Below, one piece after another: positions 54,699-63,357 of a DNA stretch of 64,000 nt. Both the position numbers and the translations under genes were made by a program. The notes below the pieces were generated by a model, which was not told the DNA's origin, searched no databases, and saw only the letters and a program-made list of their open reading frames with translations. The DNA is from Methanoculleus bourgensis MS2 (lineage in GTDB: Archaea > Halobacteriota > Methanomicrobia > Methanomicrobiales > Methanoculleaceae): positions 1-64,000 of the forward strand of contig NC_018227.2 in NCBI RefSeq assembly GCF_000304355.2. The letters run 5' to 3'. Numbering within the stretch: position 1 is the stretch's first letter; the number at the start of each line of letters is the position of its first letter.

Positions 54699-55025
54699 AT
54701 GAACGTTATCGGTAGAGGACGGTTGATCTGTGTTGTCCTGCTGCTCTTCATCCTCGCTGGCGGCGGCATGGCGCATGCATCCGCTCAGCCGGGTGAAGAC
54801 GTGCGGATCGACCCGACAAACGGTGAGGCATTGTCAGTTGATACAGAGAATGCCCGGCAGACCATGCTCGAAGAACCCGCAGATACGGTGGCGTATCAGG
54901 GATCCGAAAGTGCATTCAGCGTATTCTATAATCCTGTGCTTCTGGGGTTTGCTCTGGGAGCCGTGATCGTGCTCTCGGTGGGGTACTATCTCATCCGGAC
55001 GCATCGCCGGAAGGATGCGCCGTAA
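54699..55025 (+). CDS. Small anchored exported protein
   Basis: A 108-residue protein with a signal peptide (residues 1-29, cleaved near AHASAQ), a ~45-residue external part and a C-terminal membrane helix (about 80-100) ending in basic residues RTHRRKD. Ribosome site GGAGGA. Function unknown. Confidence 0.65.
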   Translation: MNVIGRGRLICVVLLLFILAGGGMAHASAQPGEDVRIDPTNGEALSVDTENARQTMLEEPADTVAYQGSESAFSVFYNPVLLGFALGAVIVLSVGYYLIRTHRRKDAP

Positions 55026-55142
55026 TGCGGTGGGATTCGCAGATTTTATCTCTTCGAGTGACGGACTGGAGATACTTTCTGGTGTTCCGGTTTGGGACAG
55101 TGTTCGGTTTACAATAGCAGTTTCATAACAGGTAGATAAAGC

Positions 55143-55373
55143 ATGCGGCAAAAGGTATCGATAGACTCTATTTTAACGGGATTGTTTGCCGTGCTGCTCT
55201 TCCTTTTACTCTCCTATCACTCCATTAAGGAGTTTTATCCGGAGTTCGATCCCTTCCTCATGATCTTTGGCCAGGTTGTCGGTCTTGTTCTCGCGATACT
55301 CCTTATATTCTGCTCCATTGGTCTGGCTCTGCTGGTCATTCGGCGCTTGTACCGTCGTTTGTATCACCGTTAG
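55143..55373 (+). CDS. Small membrane protein with two helices
   Basis: A 76-residue product with helices at about 11-30 and 40-66 and a strongly basic tail (RRLYRRLYHR). No family recognised. A ribosome site is weak (GATAAAG). Confidence 0.55.
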   Translation: MRQKVSIDSILTGLFAVLLFLLLSYHSIKEFYPEFDPFLMIFGQVVGLVLAILLIFCSIGLALLVIRRLYRRLYHR

Positions 55374-55429
55374 CGGATCATTCGGTCGATGTCTGGTTGT
55401 TCCCGGAATGGAGGGGAGATGCAGATTAA

Positions 55430-55669
55430 GTGGAGATACACGTGGCCTTGCTTGGTCAAGCAACTTTTATCGCTGACGCGGATATTCGCCACGACGAGAT
55501 AGATCGAACGCGGTATCCGTTTGGGGTCATACTTTGTGGTGATGACGGTCGTAATCCAGATGGGCAGATCCATTTCGGGATACCCAACCCTGTGCCCGGG
55601 CTCTGGAAATTTAAGGTCTGCGGAGAGGATGTGACCGGGATTCAACCGTGCGTATTTAACTATTTCTGA
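55430..55669 (+). CDS. Possible small soluble protein or gene fragment
   Basis: A 79-residue frame starting with GTG. Its composition is protein-like (FGVILCGDDGRNPDGQIHFG), but nothing is recognised and the gap between start and ribosome site (GAGGGGAG) is long. It may be the tail of a decayed gene. Confidence 0.35.
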   Translation: MEIHVALLGQATFIADADIRHDEIDRTRYPFGVILCGDDGRNPDGQIHFGIPNPVPGLWKFKVCGEDVTGIQPCVFNYF

Positions 55670-55708
55670 AACTAAACATTTTTATTGCCACTAGTTTTAT
55701 GTAACTCC

Positions 55709-56527
55709 ATGGCTCCTGGGTCACGAATTGCCAGAATTGCTCTGATCGTCTTCTGCATCGTGCTACTGCCGTCTGCCGTGTGCGCCACTCCCATTCAGCC
55801 AGTTCATGGCCCATACCCGGAGCAGTTACCTTCAGATCCGACTCCGCTGTATATCTGGAATGTTCCCCTGAGCATCCTTATCCTCGAATTCGTGTGCGTA
55901 TCCTCCCCGGCGCTCTTCATCCCGATGCAACTCCTCTTCTCGCTCTCCGTATGGCTGCGCCTCGGCCAGAAAAGAGTCACGTACCGGAACGTCCTGGACA
56001 ACGAAAACCGAAATGCGGTGTATATGTGCATACAGGAGAACCCTGGAATCCATATGAAAGCTCTTTCCCGGGTGCTCGGTATGAACATCGGGACCACCAG
56101 ATACCACGTGGAAGTGTTATGCAGGGTGGGTAAGGTTTTCCTGGAGCAGAACTCCGGAGGAGTGAGTTATTTTGTCAATGCAGATCCTTTCTCCGACCTG
56201 GAGAGGAAGATCGCCGGATATCTCCATGATCACCAGAAGAGCCGGATATTACGCTTTGTCCTGCAGCACCCGGGATGCACGAGAAAGGATATCGCGTTCA
56301 GGCTCATCATGTCGGGCCCGAATGTCACCTGCCATATGAGGTCGTTGATCAGGGATGGCATCATCCGAAACGAGAGGGACGGGCGAAATATGCGATATTA
56401 TCTCTGCCCGGATGTGGATGAGTATCTAGAGGATCATGGATCATGGAATTCCTGCGCACACCCTGAGGCGGGGAAGCAGGCACTTTACGCTGCCGTGAAA
56501 CTCCGGGGATCCAGGGATTCGGGATGA
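55709..56527 (+). CDS. Membrane-anchored double winged-helix regulator
   Basis: A 272-residue protein. The N-terminal signal-like segment and a second hydrophobic helix (about 47-80) are followed by two winged-helix domains (~98-155: NPGIHMKALSRVLGMNIGTTRYHVEVL; ~172-235: HPGCTRKDIAFRLIMSGPNVTCHMRSL). This layout occurs in archaeal membrane-bound regulators that sense external or membrane signals. A TATA-like TTTTTATT at 55679-55686 makes the ATG at 55709 the likely leaderless start. It precedes a cluster of anchored exported proteins it might control. Confidence 0.8.
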   Translation: MAPGSRIARIALIVFCIVLLPSAVCATPIQPVHGPYPEQLPSDPTPLYIWNVPLSILILEFVCVSSPALFIPMQLLFSLSVWLRLGQKRVTYRNVLDNENRNAVYMCIQENPGIHMKALSRVLGMNIGTTRYHVEVLCRVGKVFLEQNSGGVSYFVNADPFSDLERKIAGYLHDHQKSRILRFVLQHPGCTRKDIAFRLIMSGPNVTCHMRSLIRDGIIRNERDGRNMRYYLCPDVDEYLEDHGSWNSCAHPEAGKQALYAAVKLRGSRDSG

Positions 56528-56567
56528 TCTCTCCCAAAATTGGAACCGGCCGGATTGAGCACCCAAA

Positions 56568-57254
56568 TCATGCGTAAACAACCGTATCGGCTAGGGCGAT
56601 ATCCCGCTCGGTGAAGAGGATAAGGCGATCGGGTACACCTTCTGTGGTCGGACCTCCCTCCGACCGCACAACCTCCGGGACGATCTCGATCGTGTACCAG
56701 CAGGTGCCCTGAGAGAACGCCGCTTCTTTCAGGGGACGGAGCGAGCCTTCCGAGAGGACGCAGAGGTCGCCGTGGGTTTCGTTATATCTTTGCTCTTTCT
56801 CATGTTTGAGTGTCTGAAGCGTTAGATTGCATTCTCCCCGGGTGAGGTCGGCAAAATTGATCAGGGTTGCTTCGCGGAAGATGGCGAGGGGATGCGCTCC
56901 CTGCAGGGGGAACTCGAGTACCTGGTCTTTATAGAGCACATTGCCGCTCGGATAGGCATACACTTCGTAAACATGCCGCTCTCCGTCCACATCTCCGGTA
57001 TAATACATCTGGGTGCACTGCACCGCCCCGTCCTTATCGACGAACTGATTCAATTGAATGAGTATGGCCGACTCGTTCGCGAACCCCTGTTCATGCACCA
57101 GTGCGTCCCAGAGGTTCACGAGATCGGGCTGACGCTCCCCTAGGTCGATCCTCATCTCTCCCGTGACGATCTCGGGCTTTTCGGGCGTGTAGAAGTAGTG
57201 CACGAAGACGAGGCAGATGAGGATTACCCAGACGATGAGCGGGATCTTTTTCAT
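56568..57254 (-). CDS. Anchored exported protein, unknown
   Basis: A 228-residue protein with an N-terminal membrane helix (residues 4-22) and an external domain holding several N-x-T/S sequons and paired cysteines (GECNLT, DLCVL, GTCWYT). A GGAGG ribosome site lies seven bases before the ATG at 57254; longer frames contain no signal. Function unknown. Confidence 0.7.
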   Translation of the reverse strand: MKKIPLIVWVILICLVFVHYFYTPEKPEIVTGEMRIDLGERQPDLVNLWDALVHEQGFANESAILIQLNQFVDKDGAVQCTQMYYTGDVDGERHVYEVYAYPSGNVLYKDQVLEFPLQGAHPLAIFREATLINFADLTRGECNLTLQTLKHEKEQRYNETHGDLCVLSEGSLRPLKEAAFSQGTCWYTIEIVPEVVRSEGGPTTEGVPDRLILFTERDIALADTVVYA

Positions 57255-57618
57255 TATTGAACCTCCGGACCAGGACGCGTAGTCTCGATAGTTGATGGTA
57301 CCGTTGTCACGGATGATAGGACTTGCGTAGTTACCCTGCAGGCCTGTTTGGTCTGCAGAATTCCTCCGTTGCCGGGAACCGGGCATAACCGTTACATGAG
57401 TGCGGCTCTGGAGGGGCCCTTCTACCAGAAGAGGTCATCTATCTTCCATTGACCACAGGGTTGCTCCGGGTTATCTAAAGAACCATGACTGCAGCTATCG
57501 GTGGTGCTGCTCCTGGCACACTATCCACTGCAGCCGAACGGGCCTCCTTGTTCTTTTTGTCTCTTACCGGGGTTCTGTTCCTTCATTTCTGGGCACATCT
57601 CTGAACGTGTAGGGGATT

Positions 57619-57645
57619 GTGACAGAAAAGGTATATGCCAGAACG
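57619..57645 (+). promoter_or_regulatory. Shared promoter motif before the 57738 gene
   Basis: GTGACAGAAAAGGTATATGC followed by CAGAACG resembles GTCACATAAAAGGTATATAG at 62236-62255. It includes a TATA box. The remainder of the gap 57255-57737 shows nothing recognisable. Confidence 0.5.
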
Positions 57646-57737
57646 TCCAGGTCATTGTATGGCCGCTCAACGCGGTGCACCCTGTGGGGTTGGGATATGA
57701 TCGGGTGTGCTGCAGATCGGCCCTCTTTGGTGAGCGA

Positions 57738-58427
57738 ATGGATGAAAAACATCAAACAACCCGAAAGCAGGTCAAGAACCTGCTCATAGCACTCTGCATC
57801 CTCGCCGTGGTGGTCGTCCTGATGATCTTCCTCATGTTCCTTGGTCCGGCGTTTGTCTCGACGGCGACGCCGAACAACGCCTATATAATCGAGATCACCG
57901 GCATTGGCAGTCTTGACGTGAACGGCACCGCCACGGTCATGATCCCGGTTCCGGCGAACGCAGAGGGTGAACCGGTGATGTCGGAGGTATTCTCCAGCAA
58001 GCAGGTCTTTGGGTGGCGGACGGCGATCCGGGAGACGCCGTATGGGAAGATGCTTGCGTTCACGACCACGGACGGCTACGGGCCAAGCATCTCCGTGCCG
58101 TTCGGGGAGTTCGAGACGAAAGAAGAACCCCGGCTGCTCGTCCCTGTGCTTGCAACGCCCGATAACATGAGCGTCGAAGAGTTCAGCCGAACATCGGGCG
58201 GGACCTACACCACGGTCGTCTTCCTCGACGGCTTCATCCCGCCGCCGGAGGAGAACGCCACCCCGATCTCGTTCAACCTCAGGTACCAAGGAGGCGGAGG
58301 CATGAAACACCTGATAAAGGAGAACGTCTGGACGGCGACGGTGAATGCGACCGTTCCGGGCACAGCATCCGGGTTCATCCCGGTCCCAGCCGAATACCAT
58401 GTCACTCCCGGGGGCATCTATCTCTGA
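57738..58427 (+). CDS. Anchored exported protein, family A member 1
   Basis: A 229-residue protein: basic start, membrane helix (about 13-36), then an external beta-rich domain with NGTATVMIPVPANAEGEPVM, ETPYGKMLAFTTT, EPRLLVPVLATP and GTYTTVVFLDGF. It is about 55 percent identical to the gene at 59509. Both share the CTTTGGTGAG leader before the start codon. No known domain was recognised. Confidence 0.75.
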   Translation: MDEKHQTTRKQVKNLLIALCILAVVVVLMIFLMFLGPAFVSTATPNNAYIIEITGIGSLDVNGTATVMIPVPANAEGEPVMSEVFSSKQVFGWRTAIRETPYGKMLAFTTTDGYGPSISVPFGEFETKEEPRLLVPVLATPDNMSVEEFSRTSGGTYTTVVFLDGFIPPPEENATPISFNLRYQGGGGMKHLIKENVWTATVNATVPGTASGFIPVPAEYHVTPGGIYL

Positions 58428-58554
58428 TGGATGAATCCAGGCGAAAAGTTACCGAAGGGTTTGGGGGTACAGAAATCAGGGGCAACATGCGTCAGAAAGG
58501 AAGAATGGGTAAAGCGTTCTCCTTCCGCCAGGATCGGATGATAAAGGAGGTCAT

Positions 58555-59004
58555 ATGGAATCGAAACCTGACAGACGTTTGATCATCGTGGGAGTTCTTG
58601 CGTTCATCGGCGTCATCCTCCTCGTTGCGACGGTCGTGCTCACGTGCACTGCTCTCTTCACCTGGCTCGAAGCAAGCGGTGGATCCCCGAGATTGAACGT
58701 CTGGGAGATCAGGGGCGAACTGCCGCCGGAGAATGCATCGATCATCCACCTGACCGAGAAAGACTTCGAGCAGAACCCGGCGCTCGACTCCGCGATCCGG
58801 GGCGACAACCGCGATCCCGGGAGTTGGTATCAGGGGGACACACCGTACGGTGTCCTCGACAAGCGAACGATCGGGAGTGCTCCGGTGACGTATGTGGAAC
58901 GGGGAGTACTTATCGAGTCGTTCGGTCCCGATGTCGAGGCGAGGAACCAGCCGTACCTCGAATACGAGGGTGCGTATTACTACTTTCTCACCCTGATACC
59001 CTAG
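58555..59004 (+). CDS. Anchored exported protein, family B member 1
   Basis: A 149-residue protein with a membrane helix (about 10-35) and an external domain containing IIHLTEKDFEQNPALDSAIR and ending YLEYEGAYYYFLTLIP. Related to the next gene and to the truncated gene at 47019. Strong ribosome site AGGAGGT. Confidence 0.75.
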   Translation: MESKPDRRLIIVGVLAFIGVILLVATVVLTCTALFTWLEASGGSPRLNVWEIRGELPPENASIIHLTEKDFEQNPALDSAIRGDNRDPGSWYQGDTPYGVLDKRTIGSAPVTYVERGVLIESFGPDVEARNQPYLEYEGAYYYFLTLIP

Positions 59005-59031
59005 GGTCAGGTCAAAACGGTGGCTATCGGA

Positions 59032-59478
59032 ATGGAAGAAGATAAGAATCCAAAATCCAGAAACCCGCTCAAAACAGCGGGCCTCATCGTAACCTGCGGC
59101 CTCGTCGGTGTCGTCGCCGTCGTCCTCGGCTTCATGCTCGCCGACGCCCTCATCGTCTATGCTTACGAGAGTTCAGGCGGGCAGCCGATGCTCTACGTCA
59201 TGGAGAGAGCGGAGCCGGGAGAGAGCATGATCGTTCCCCTGACCGAGCAGGACTTCGAACGGCATCCCGCACTCGACGCAGTCATCCGGGGCGAGGAACG
59301 GAATCCGTCGGCATGGGAGTGGGGCTACCGGGACCAGCGTGTCATCGGGGGAACTAAGGTCTCGTACCGGGAGAGCAAGGCGCTCCACGATGCCTACGGT
59401 CCCCAGGGGGAGAGGGGGCTGTACCCGCTCATGGAGTACGGGGGTGCGTACTACGTGGTCCTGACGACGTGGCCCTGA
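59032..59478 (+). CDS. Anchored exported protein, family B member 2
   Basis: A 148-residue paralogue of the previous gene: membrane helix at about 18-42, PLTEQDFERHPALDAVIRGE, and the ending YPLMEYGGAYYVVLTTWP. GTG at 59020 is an alternative start, but the GGTGG spacing favours ATG 59032. Confidence 0.75.
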   Translation: MEEDKNPKSRNPLKTAGLIVTCGLVGVVAVVLGFMLADALIVYAYESSGGQPMLYVMERAEPGESMIVPLTEQDFERHPALDAVIRGEERNPSAWEWGYRDQRVIGGTKVSYRESKALHDAYGPQGERGLYPLMEYGGAYYVVLTTWP

Positions 59479-59508
59479 ACGTCGACCGGACCCCCCTTTG
59501 GTGAGAAG

Positions 59509-60246
59509 ATGGACGAACAACGTAAGAGAACCCGGAAAACCATACTGACCGTGCTCGTTGCACTTTGCATCCTCGCCGTGGCGATCTTCCTCTTTGCTCC
59601 CGCGTTCACCGAGACCATTCTGCCGGGCAACTTCTACGCGATCGAGATCACCGATCTACCCAGCCCTGCCGCGAACGGCACCGCCGTTGTCATGGTCCCG
59701 ATCCCGGCGAACGCAGAGGGTGAACCGGTGATCCCGGAGGGGGTCTTCTCCGGCAACCGGGTTACCGGGTGGCAGACGGCGATCCGGGATACACCCTACG
59801 GGAAGATGCTTGCGTTCACGACGACGGGGGAGTACGCGCCCGGTATCTCCGTATCGTTTGAGGTGCTGCAGGCGGAAGACGAGTCGCGACAGTTGCCCCT
59901 GTACCTGCGGCCTACCAACCTGACCGCATGGGAGATGAAGAGAGAGCCGCGGCTGCTCGTGCCGGTGCTCGCGACCCCCGACGATCCCGGTGTCGCTGAG
60001 TTCAGCTTGACATCAAGCGGGACCTACACCACAGTCGTATTCCTCGACGGCTTCGTCCCGTCGCCGGAGGATGCAGCGGCGGTCACGTTCAGCCTCGAGT
60101 ACCGGGGAGTGGGGGGCACGAAACGCTTGATAAGAGAGAATACCTGGATGACAACGGTGAGTACGGCCGTTATGAGCACTAAGTCCGGCTTCGTCCCGGT
60201 TCCAGCCGACTACCGGGTTATCGCAGGAGGTATCGACTTCTCATGA
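59509..60246 (+). CDS. Anchored exported protein, family A member 2
   Basis: A 245-residue paralogue of the gene at 57738. It shares NGTAVVMVPIPANAEGEPVI, DTPYGKMLAFTTT and EPRLLVPVLATP, plus a 15-residue insertion near 130 (RQLPLYLRPTNLTAW). The arrangement A-B-B-A of genes from 57738 to 60246 suggests duplication of gene pairs. Confidence 0.75.
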   Translation: MDEQRKRTRKTILTVLVALCILAVAIFLFAPAFTETILPGNFYAIEITDLPSPAANGTAVVMVPIPANAEGEPVIPEGVFSGNRVTGWQTAIRDTPYGKMLAFTTTGEYAPGISVSFEVLQAEDESRQLPLYLRPTNLTAWEMKREPRLLVPVLATPDDPGVAEFSLTSSGTYTTVVFLDGFVPSPEDAAAVTFSLEYRGVGGTKRLIRENTWMTTVSTAVMSTKSGFVPVPADYRVIAGGIDFS

Positions 60247-60425
60247 GGATCAGGGCTGTATGTCTCTACGGGATTACGGTGACGGCTCTTGCCGCTGTTT
60301 AGGGGATTCTTGACGATCTATTGCGAACAGCCCGCTGCCGTGAGATCGTGTGCGGAGGAGAGTATGATACATGGTAAGCGTGGTCTAGGGAGGATGATCC
60401 GATAAAAAGAAGATCGTTAACATAG

Positions 60426-60554
60426 CTCTTCCTTTCCCTTTTGGCAGCGCTGCTCGGGGGCCTGCTCTTCCTCCACGCACCGGGTGCGGGCGCTGTGCAG
60501 GGCCCGGCGGTGGAACCGACCCCGGTCGAAGAGCCCGGGCAGGCCGGTCTGTAG
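60426..60554 (+). pseudogene. Possible decayed small exported peptide
   Basis: The frame reads LFLSLLAALLGGLLFLHAPG, a signal-peptide-like stretch, then a Pro/Glu-rich tail to a stop at 60552. Upstream basic residues (KKKIVNI) are in another frame, so a one-base shift near 60420 breaks it. The rest of 60247-60587 holds nothing. Confidence 0.25.
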
Positions 60555-60587
60555 TCGACCTCACACCTGTCCGTGCGTGCTCCCGCC

Positions 60588-61520
60588 CTACAACAGCACC
60601 GTCGTCATCAGCGGGATCGTGACAAGCGACCCGATCGTCGAGACGAAGACGATCTGAGACGCAAGGCGGGCATCGGCGCCGTACTGCTCCGCGAAGATGG
60701 CGGTGTTTGCGGCGGCCGGCATCGCGGCCATCGTGATCATGACCCCGTTGATGAGGGGGTCAGAGAAGACCGGGGAGAAGAGGTAGCAGTAGGCCACCGG
60801 GACCGCGAGGAGGAGGACGGCGCTTGCCGCCCAGATCCGCCAGTCCCCGACCATCTCCCGGGCCGGGAACGTGGCGAGCATCGCCCCGACGATGATCATC
60901 GCAAGCGGCGTGGTCACCCCGCCGAGGAGGCCGATCGCGTCGATGAACGGGCTTGGGATCTCCACCGACCCGAGGAAGAGGAGGAACCCGGCGGCAGAGG
61001 CGGCGATCCCGGGGTTTGCAAGCAGTCTTGGGTCAAATCCCCCCTCCCGCTCCCCGGTGAGCATCGCTATCCCGACCGAGAAGACGAGGACGTTGAAGAC
61101 GAGGTTGAAGATGGCGACGTAGAAGAGGGCGTCGGCGCCGAAGAGCGTCTGGGCGACCGGGAACCCCATGAACCCGACGTTCCCGAAGACGATCGCGAAC
61201 TCAAAAACACCCCTCTCCGAGGAGGTCATCGGCATCGCCCTCGAGGCGGCCCAGGCGACGGCGAACGAGAAGACGAAGAAGACCCCGGTCGCGAGGAGCA
61301 GGGTCTCGGCACCCGCGAGGCGTGCGGGGGTGAAGGGCACCTGCATGGAAGCGATGATCAGCGCCGGGATGGTGATATTGATGAGGAGTCCGGAGAGCCC
61401 CCGGGTGGCTCGGGGGTCCATGATCTTTGTGGAGACGGCGACGTAGCCGGCGGCGATCAGCAGCACCAGGATAAAGATCTGGTCGGCGACGACCAGGAAA
61501 TCAGTGACCATACCGTTCAT
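60588..61520 (-). CDS. AEC-family transporter (auxin efflux carrier type)
   Basis: A 310-residue, ten-helix permease in two five-helix halves: LINITIPALIIASMQ in the first, NVGFMGFPVAQTLFG in the middle, and MPAAANTAIFAEQYGAD in the second. Prokaryotic members move small organic acids such as malate or malonate. No operon partner is seen. Confidence 0.88.
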   Translation of the reverse strand: MNGMVTDFLVVADQIFILVLLIAAGYVAVSTKIMDPRATRGLSGLLINITIPALIIASMQVPFTPARLAGAETLLLATGVFFVFSFAVAWAASRAMPMTSSERGVFEFAIVFGNVGFMGFPVAQTLFGADALFYVAIFNLVFNVLVFSVGIAMLTGEREGGFDPRLLANPGIAASAAGFLLFLGSVEIPSPFIDAIGLLGGVTTPLAMIIVGAMLATFPAREMVGDWRIWAASAVLLLAVPVAYCYLFSPVFSDPLINGVMITMAAMPAAANTAIFAEQYGADARLASQIVFVSTIGSLVTIPLMTTVLL

Positions 61521-61623
61521 GGATTGAGGCGCCCCCTCCTGATCCAGCAGTATGGGTTCTGATGGCTCTTTACGGTTCTGCCGCAGGAGAGGTTTTTCTA
61601 TCGGCAGGGATCTATCTCGCCGT

Positions 61624-62022
61624 ATGCCCGAAAAACCGTTCTACCTCGCTGTCTCGGCGCTCATCCGGGACGGCGTTGGGAGGGTTCTCCTCCTGAAGCG
61701 TGCCGCCGCCGACCCCATCAACCCGGGGAAGTGGGACCTCCCCGGAGGGACGCTCGATCCCGGTGAGATCTTCGACCGTGCCCTCCGGCGGGAGGCTAGG
61801 GAAGAGACCGGGATGCTGGTCACCCTCAGGCACGTCGCGGGCGCCGGGGAACTCGACCTCCCGACGAAGAGAATCGCCTACCTGATCATGGCCTGCGATG
61901 CCGACAGGACCGAGGTCAGCCTCAGCCCTGAGCACGAGGCCTACGCCTGGGTCGCGCCCGGGGAGGCGGCGGCGATGGACCTTGCGGAGCAGTTCCGGGG
62001 GTTGTTTGGGGGCGGCGGGTGA
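61624..62022 (+). CDS. NUDIX hydrolase
   Basis: A 132-residue NUDIX-fold enzyme. The box GGTLDPGEIFDRALRREARE(E) with ETGM fits GX5EX7REUXEEXGU. It hydrolyses a nucleoside-diphosphate-linked compound; the substrate is unknown. A TATA-like TTTTTCTATC about 35 bp upstream and no ribosome site suggest a leaderless transcript. Confidence 0.88.
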   Translation: MPEKPFYLAVSALIRDGVGRVLLLKRAAADPINPGKWDLPGGTLDPGEIFDRALRREAREETGMLVTLRHVAGAGELDLPTKRIAYLIMACDADRTEVSLSPEHEAYAWVAPGEAAAMDLAEQFRGLFGGGG

Positions 62023-62228
62023 GTGGGAGGCGGGGTAGTTACCCACGGGATCCCGTCCAAAAGAAGAGCGTCCTTCACGCCGCCTGGAGGATTGGCGATC
62101 GGTGACCGGAGCGGCCGTGAGCCCGCCTGGGGTGAGGGGTTTTTGCCCCTGCCGTTCGGCGCGGCCCCGGCACCCGGGTTGTCGCGGCTGTTTCCGGAGA
62201 ACATTCGATTTGGGAGCTCCAATGTGCA

Positions 62229-62278
62229 GACGCGTGTCACATAAAAGGTATATAGCAGGACGAGTGAGCTCTCACTCG
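62229..62278 (+). promoter_or_regulatory. Shared promoter/leader motif, copy 2, with perfect hairpin
   Basis: GACGCGTGTCACA (62229-62241), a TATA-like AAGGTATATAG, then the palindrome CGAGTGAG-CT-CTCACTCG (62261-62278). It stands 130 bp before the lipoprotein gene at 62411. The 13-base block recurs at 46298. No gene was recognised elsewhere in 62023-62410. Confidence 0.55.
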
Positions 62279-62410
62279 TGGATAGCGGGGTTGCCCATCC
62301 CCGGGTTTGACGCCCGGCGGCAACAGGGTCTACGCATTCCGTGTGCGAAGGTATCCCTCTCCCGCCTTAGGCTGTGGAATCTACCGCGGCGTCCAATCAG
62401 AGGTTTTGAC

Positions 62411-63349
62411 ATGCGATTAAAGATTGGTGCACTCATCTGCCTCGCTCTCGCGATCATAGCCGGGTGCGTATGGGTTCTTGGTCCGGGCCAGGCTCCGGAA
62501 AGCCCTCTTCCCGCCGGGGCGGGCTCAGGCGAAGAGAAGTACTCTCTCACCGCTGAGTTCCCGGAGGTGCGGGACTCGTACACGCTCTACCGGGTAGTCC
62601 CTGCCGCCATCACGGAAGAGCAGGTCCGGGAGGTTGCGGAGCGGTTTGGACTCTCGGGGGAACCAGGGGCGATGAACAAAAAGACGGGGGCGTCCCTCCT
62701 CATCGACGCCTCGAAGGATCCGGAGGAGCAGGTATCGGTGTATGCACATTCCGGCGCCGTGGCCTACCACATCCCTGACCTGGAACTGCCGACCGAGGTG
62801 ACCCGGCAGCCGGACCTCCCGACGGATGCGGAGGCAGAGAAGATTGCGCTTGCGTTCCTTGAGAAGACCGGCATGCAGTCGCCGGATGCCCGGGTCGTGG
62901 AGGTTGGGGTGAACCAGAAGCAGGAGGTCTGGAAGGCGGGCGAGAGCGAGCCGGAGGCGTCGTACGATGTGACGAAAGCAGTCCGGTTCGGCCGTTCACT
63001 CGACGGGCTGCCGGTCTATGGCGACGAATTTGCGGTGATCCTGGGCGACGGCGGCGAGGTCGTCGGGCTCGTGAAGACCTGGCGGGAGGTGACGCCGGAC
63101 GGGAATGCCAGCCTCCGATCCTCCAGGGAGGCGTATGAGGATCTCCTTGCAGCAAAGACTGTCCGCCCCCACGGGGGTGGGGAGTATGATCAGATCACGA
63201 TCGAGAACGTCGCGATCGGTTACTGGATGGAGCCGGGAGGTGTCGTCCAGGATCTGGTCCGGCCGGTGTATGCGTTTTCCGGAACCGCGGTCCGGGGCGG
63301 TGCTCCTGAACCATATATCGAATACGTCTTTGCTGATGCAGGGGAGTGA
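62411..63349 (+). CDS. Lipoprotein of unknown function
   Basis: A 312-residue exported lipoprotein (signal peptide with AIIAGC, Cys 19). The mature part contains ITEEQVREVAERFGLSGEP and TDAEAEKIALAFLEKTG, PepSY/propeptide-like helices, and FGRSLDGLPVYGDEFAVILGD. This could be a regulatory domain of secreted proteases; the family is not certain. It is followed 8 bp later by the next exported protein, so the two are probably one operon. Confidence 0.7.
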   Translation: MRLKIGALICLALAIIAGCVWVLGPGQAPESPLPAGAGSGEEKYSLTAEFPEVRDSYTLYRVVPAAITEEQVREVAERFGLSGEPGAMNKKTGASLLIDASKDPEEQVSVYAHSGAVAYHIPDLELPTEVTRQPDLPTDAEAEKIALAFLEKTGMQSPDARVVEVGVNQKQEVWKAGESEPEASYDVTKAVRFGRSLDGLPVYGDEFAVILGDGGEVVGLVKTWREVTPDGNASLRSSREAYEDLLAAKTVRPHGGGEYDQITIENVAIGYWMEPGGVVQDLVRPVYAFSGTAVRGGAPEPYIEYVFADAGE

Positions 63350-63357
63350 TTCGGGAG

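Noticed and set aside
60573-61562. 329-codon open frame opposite the AEC transporter
   Set aside because: Asp/Arg-rich antisense translation; the minus-strand gene has clear permease helices.
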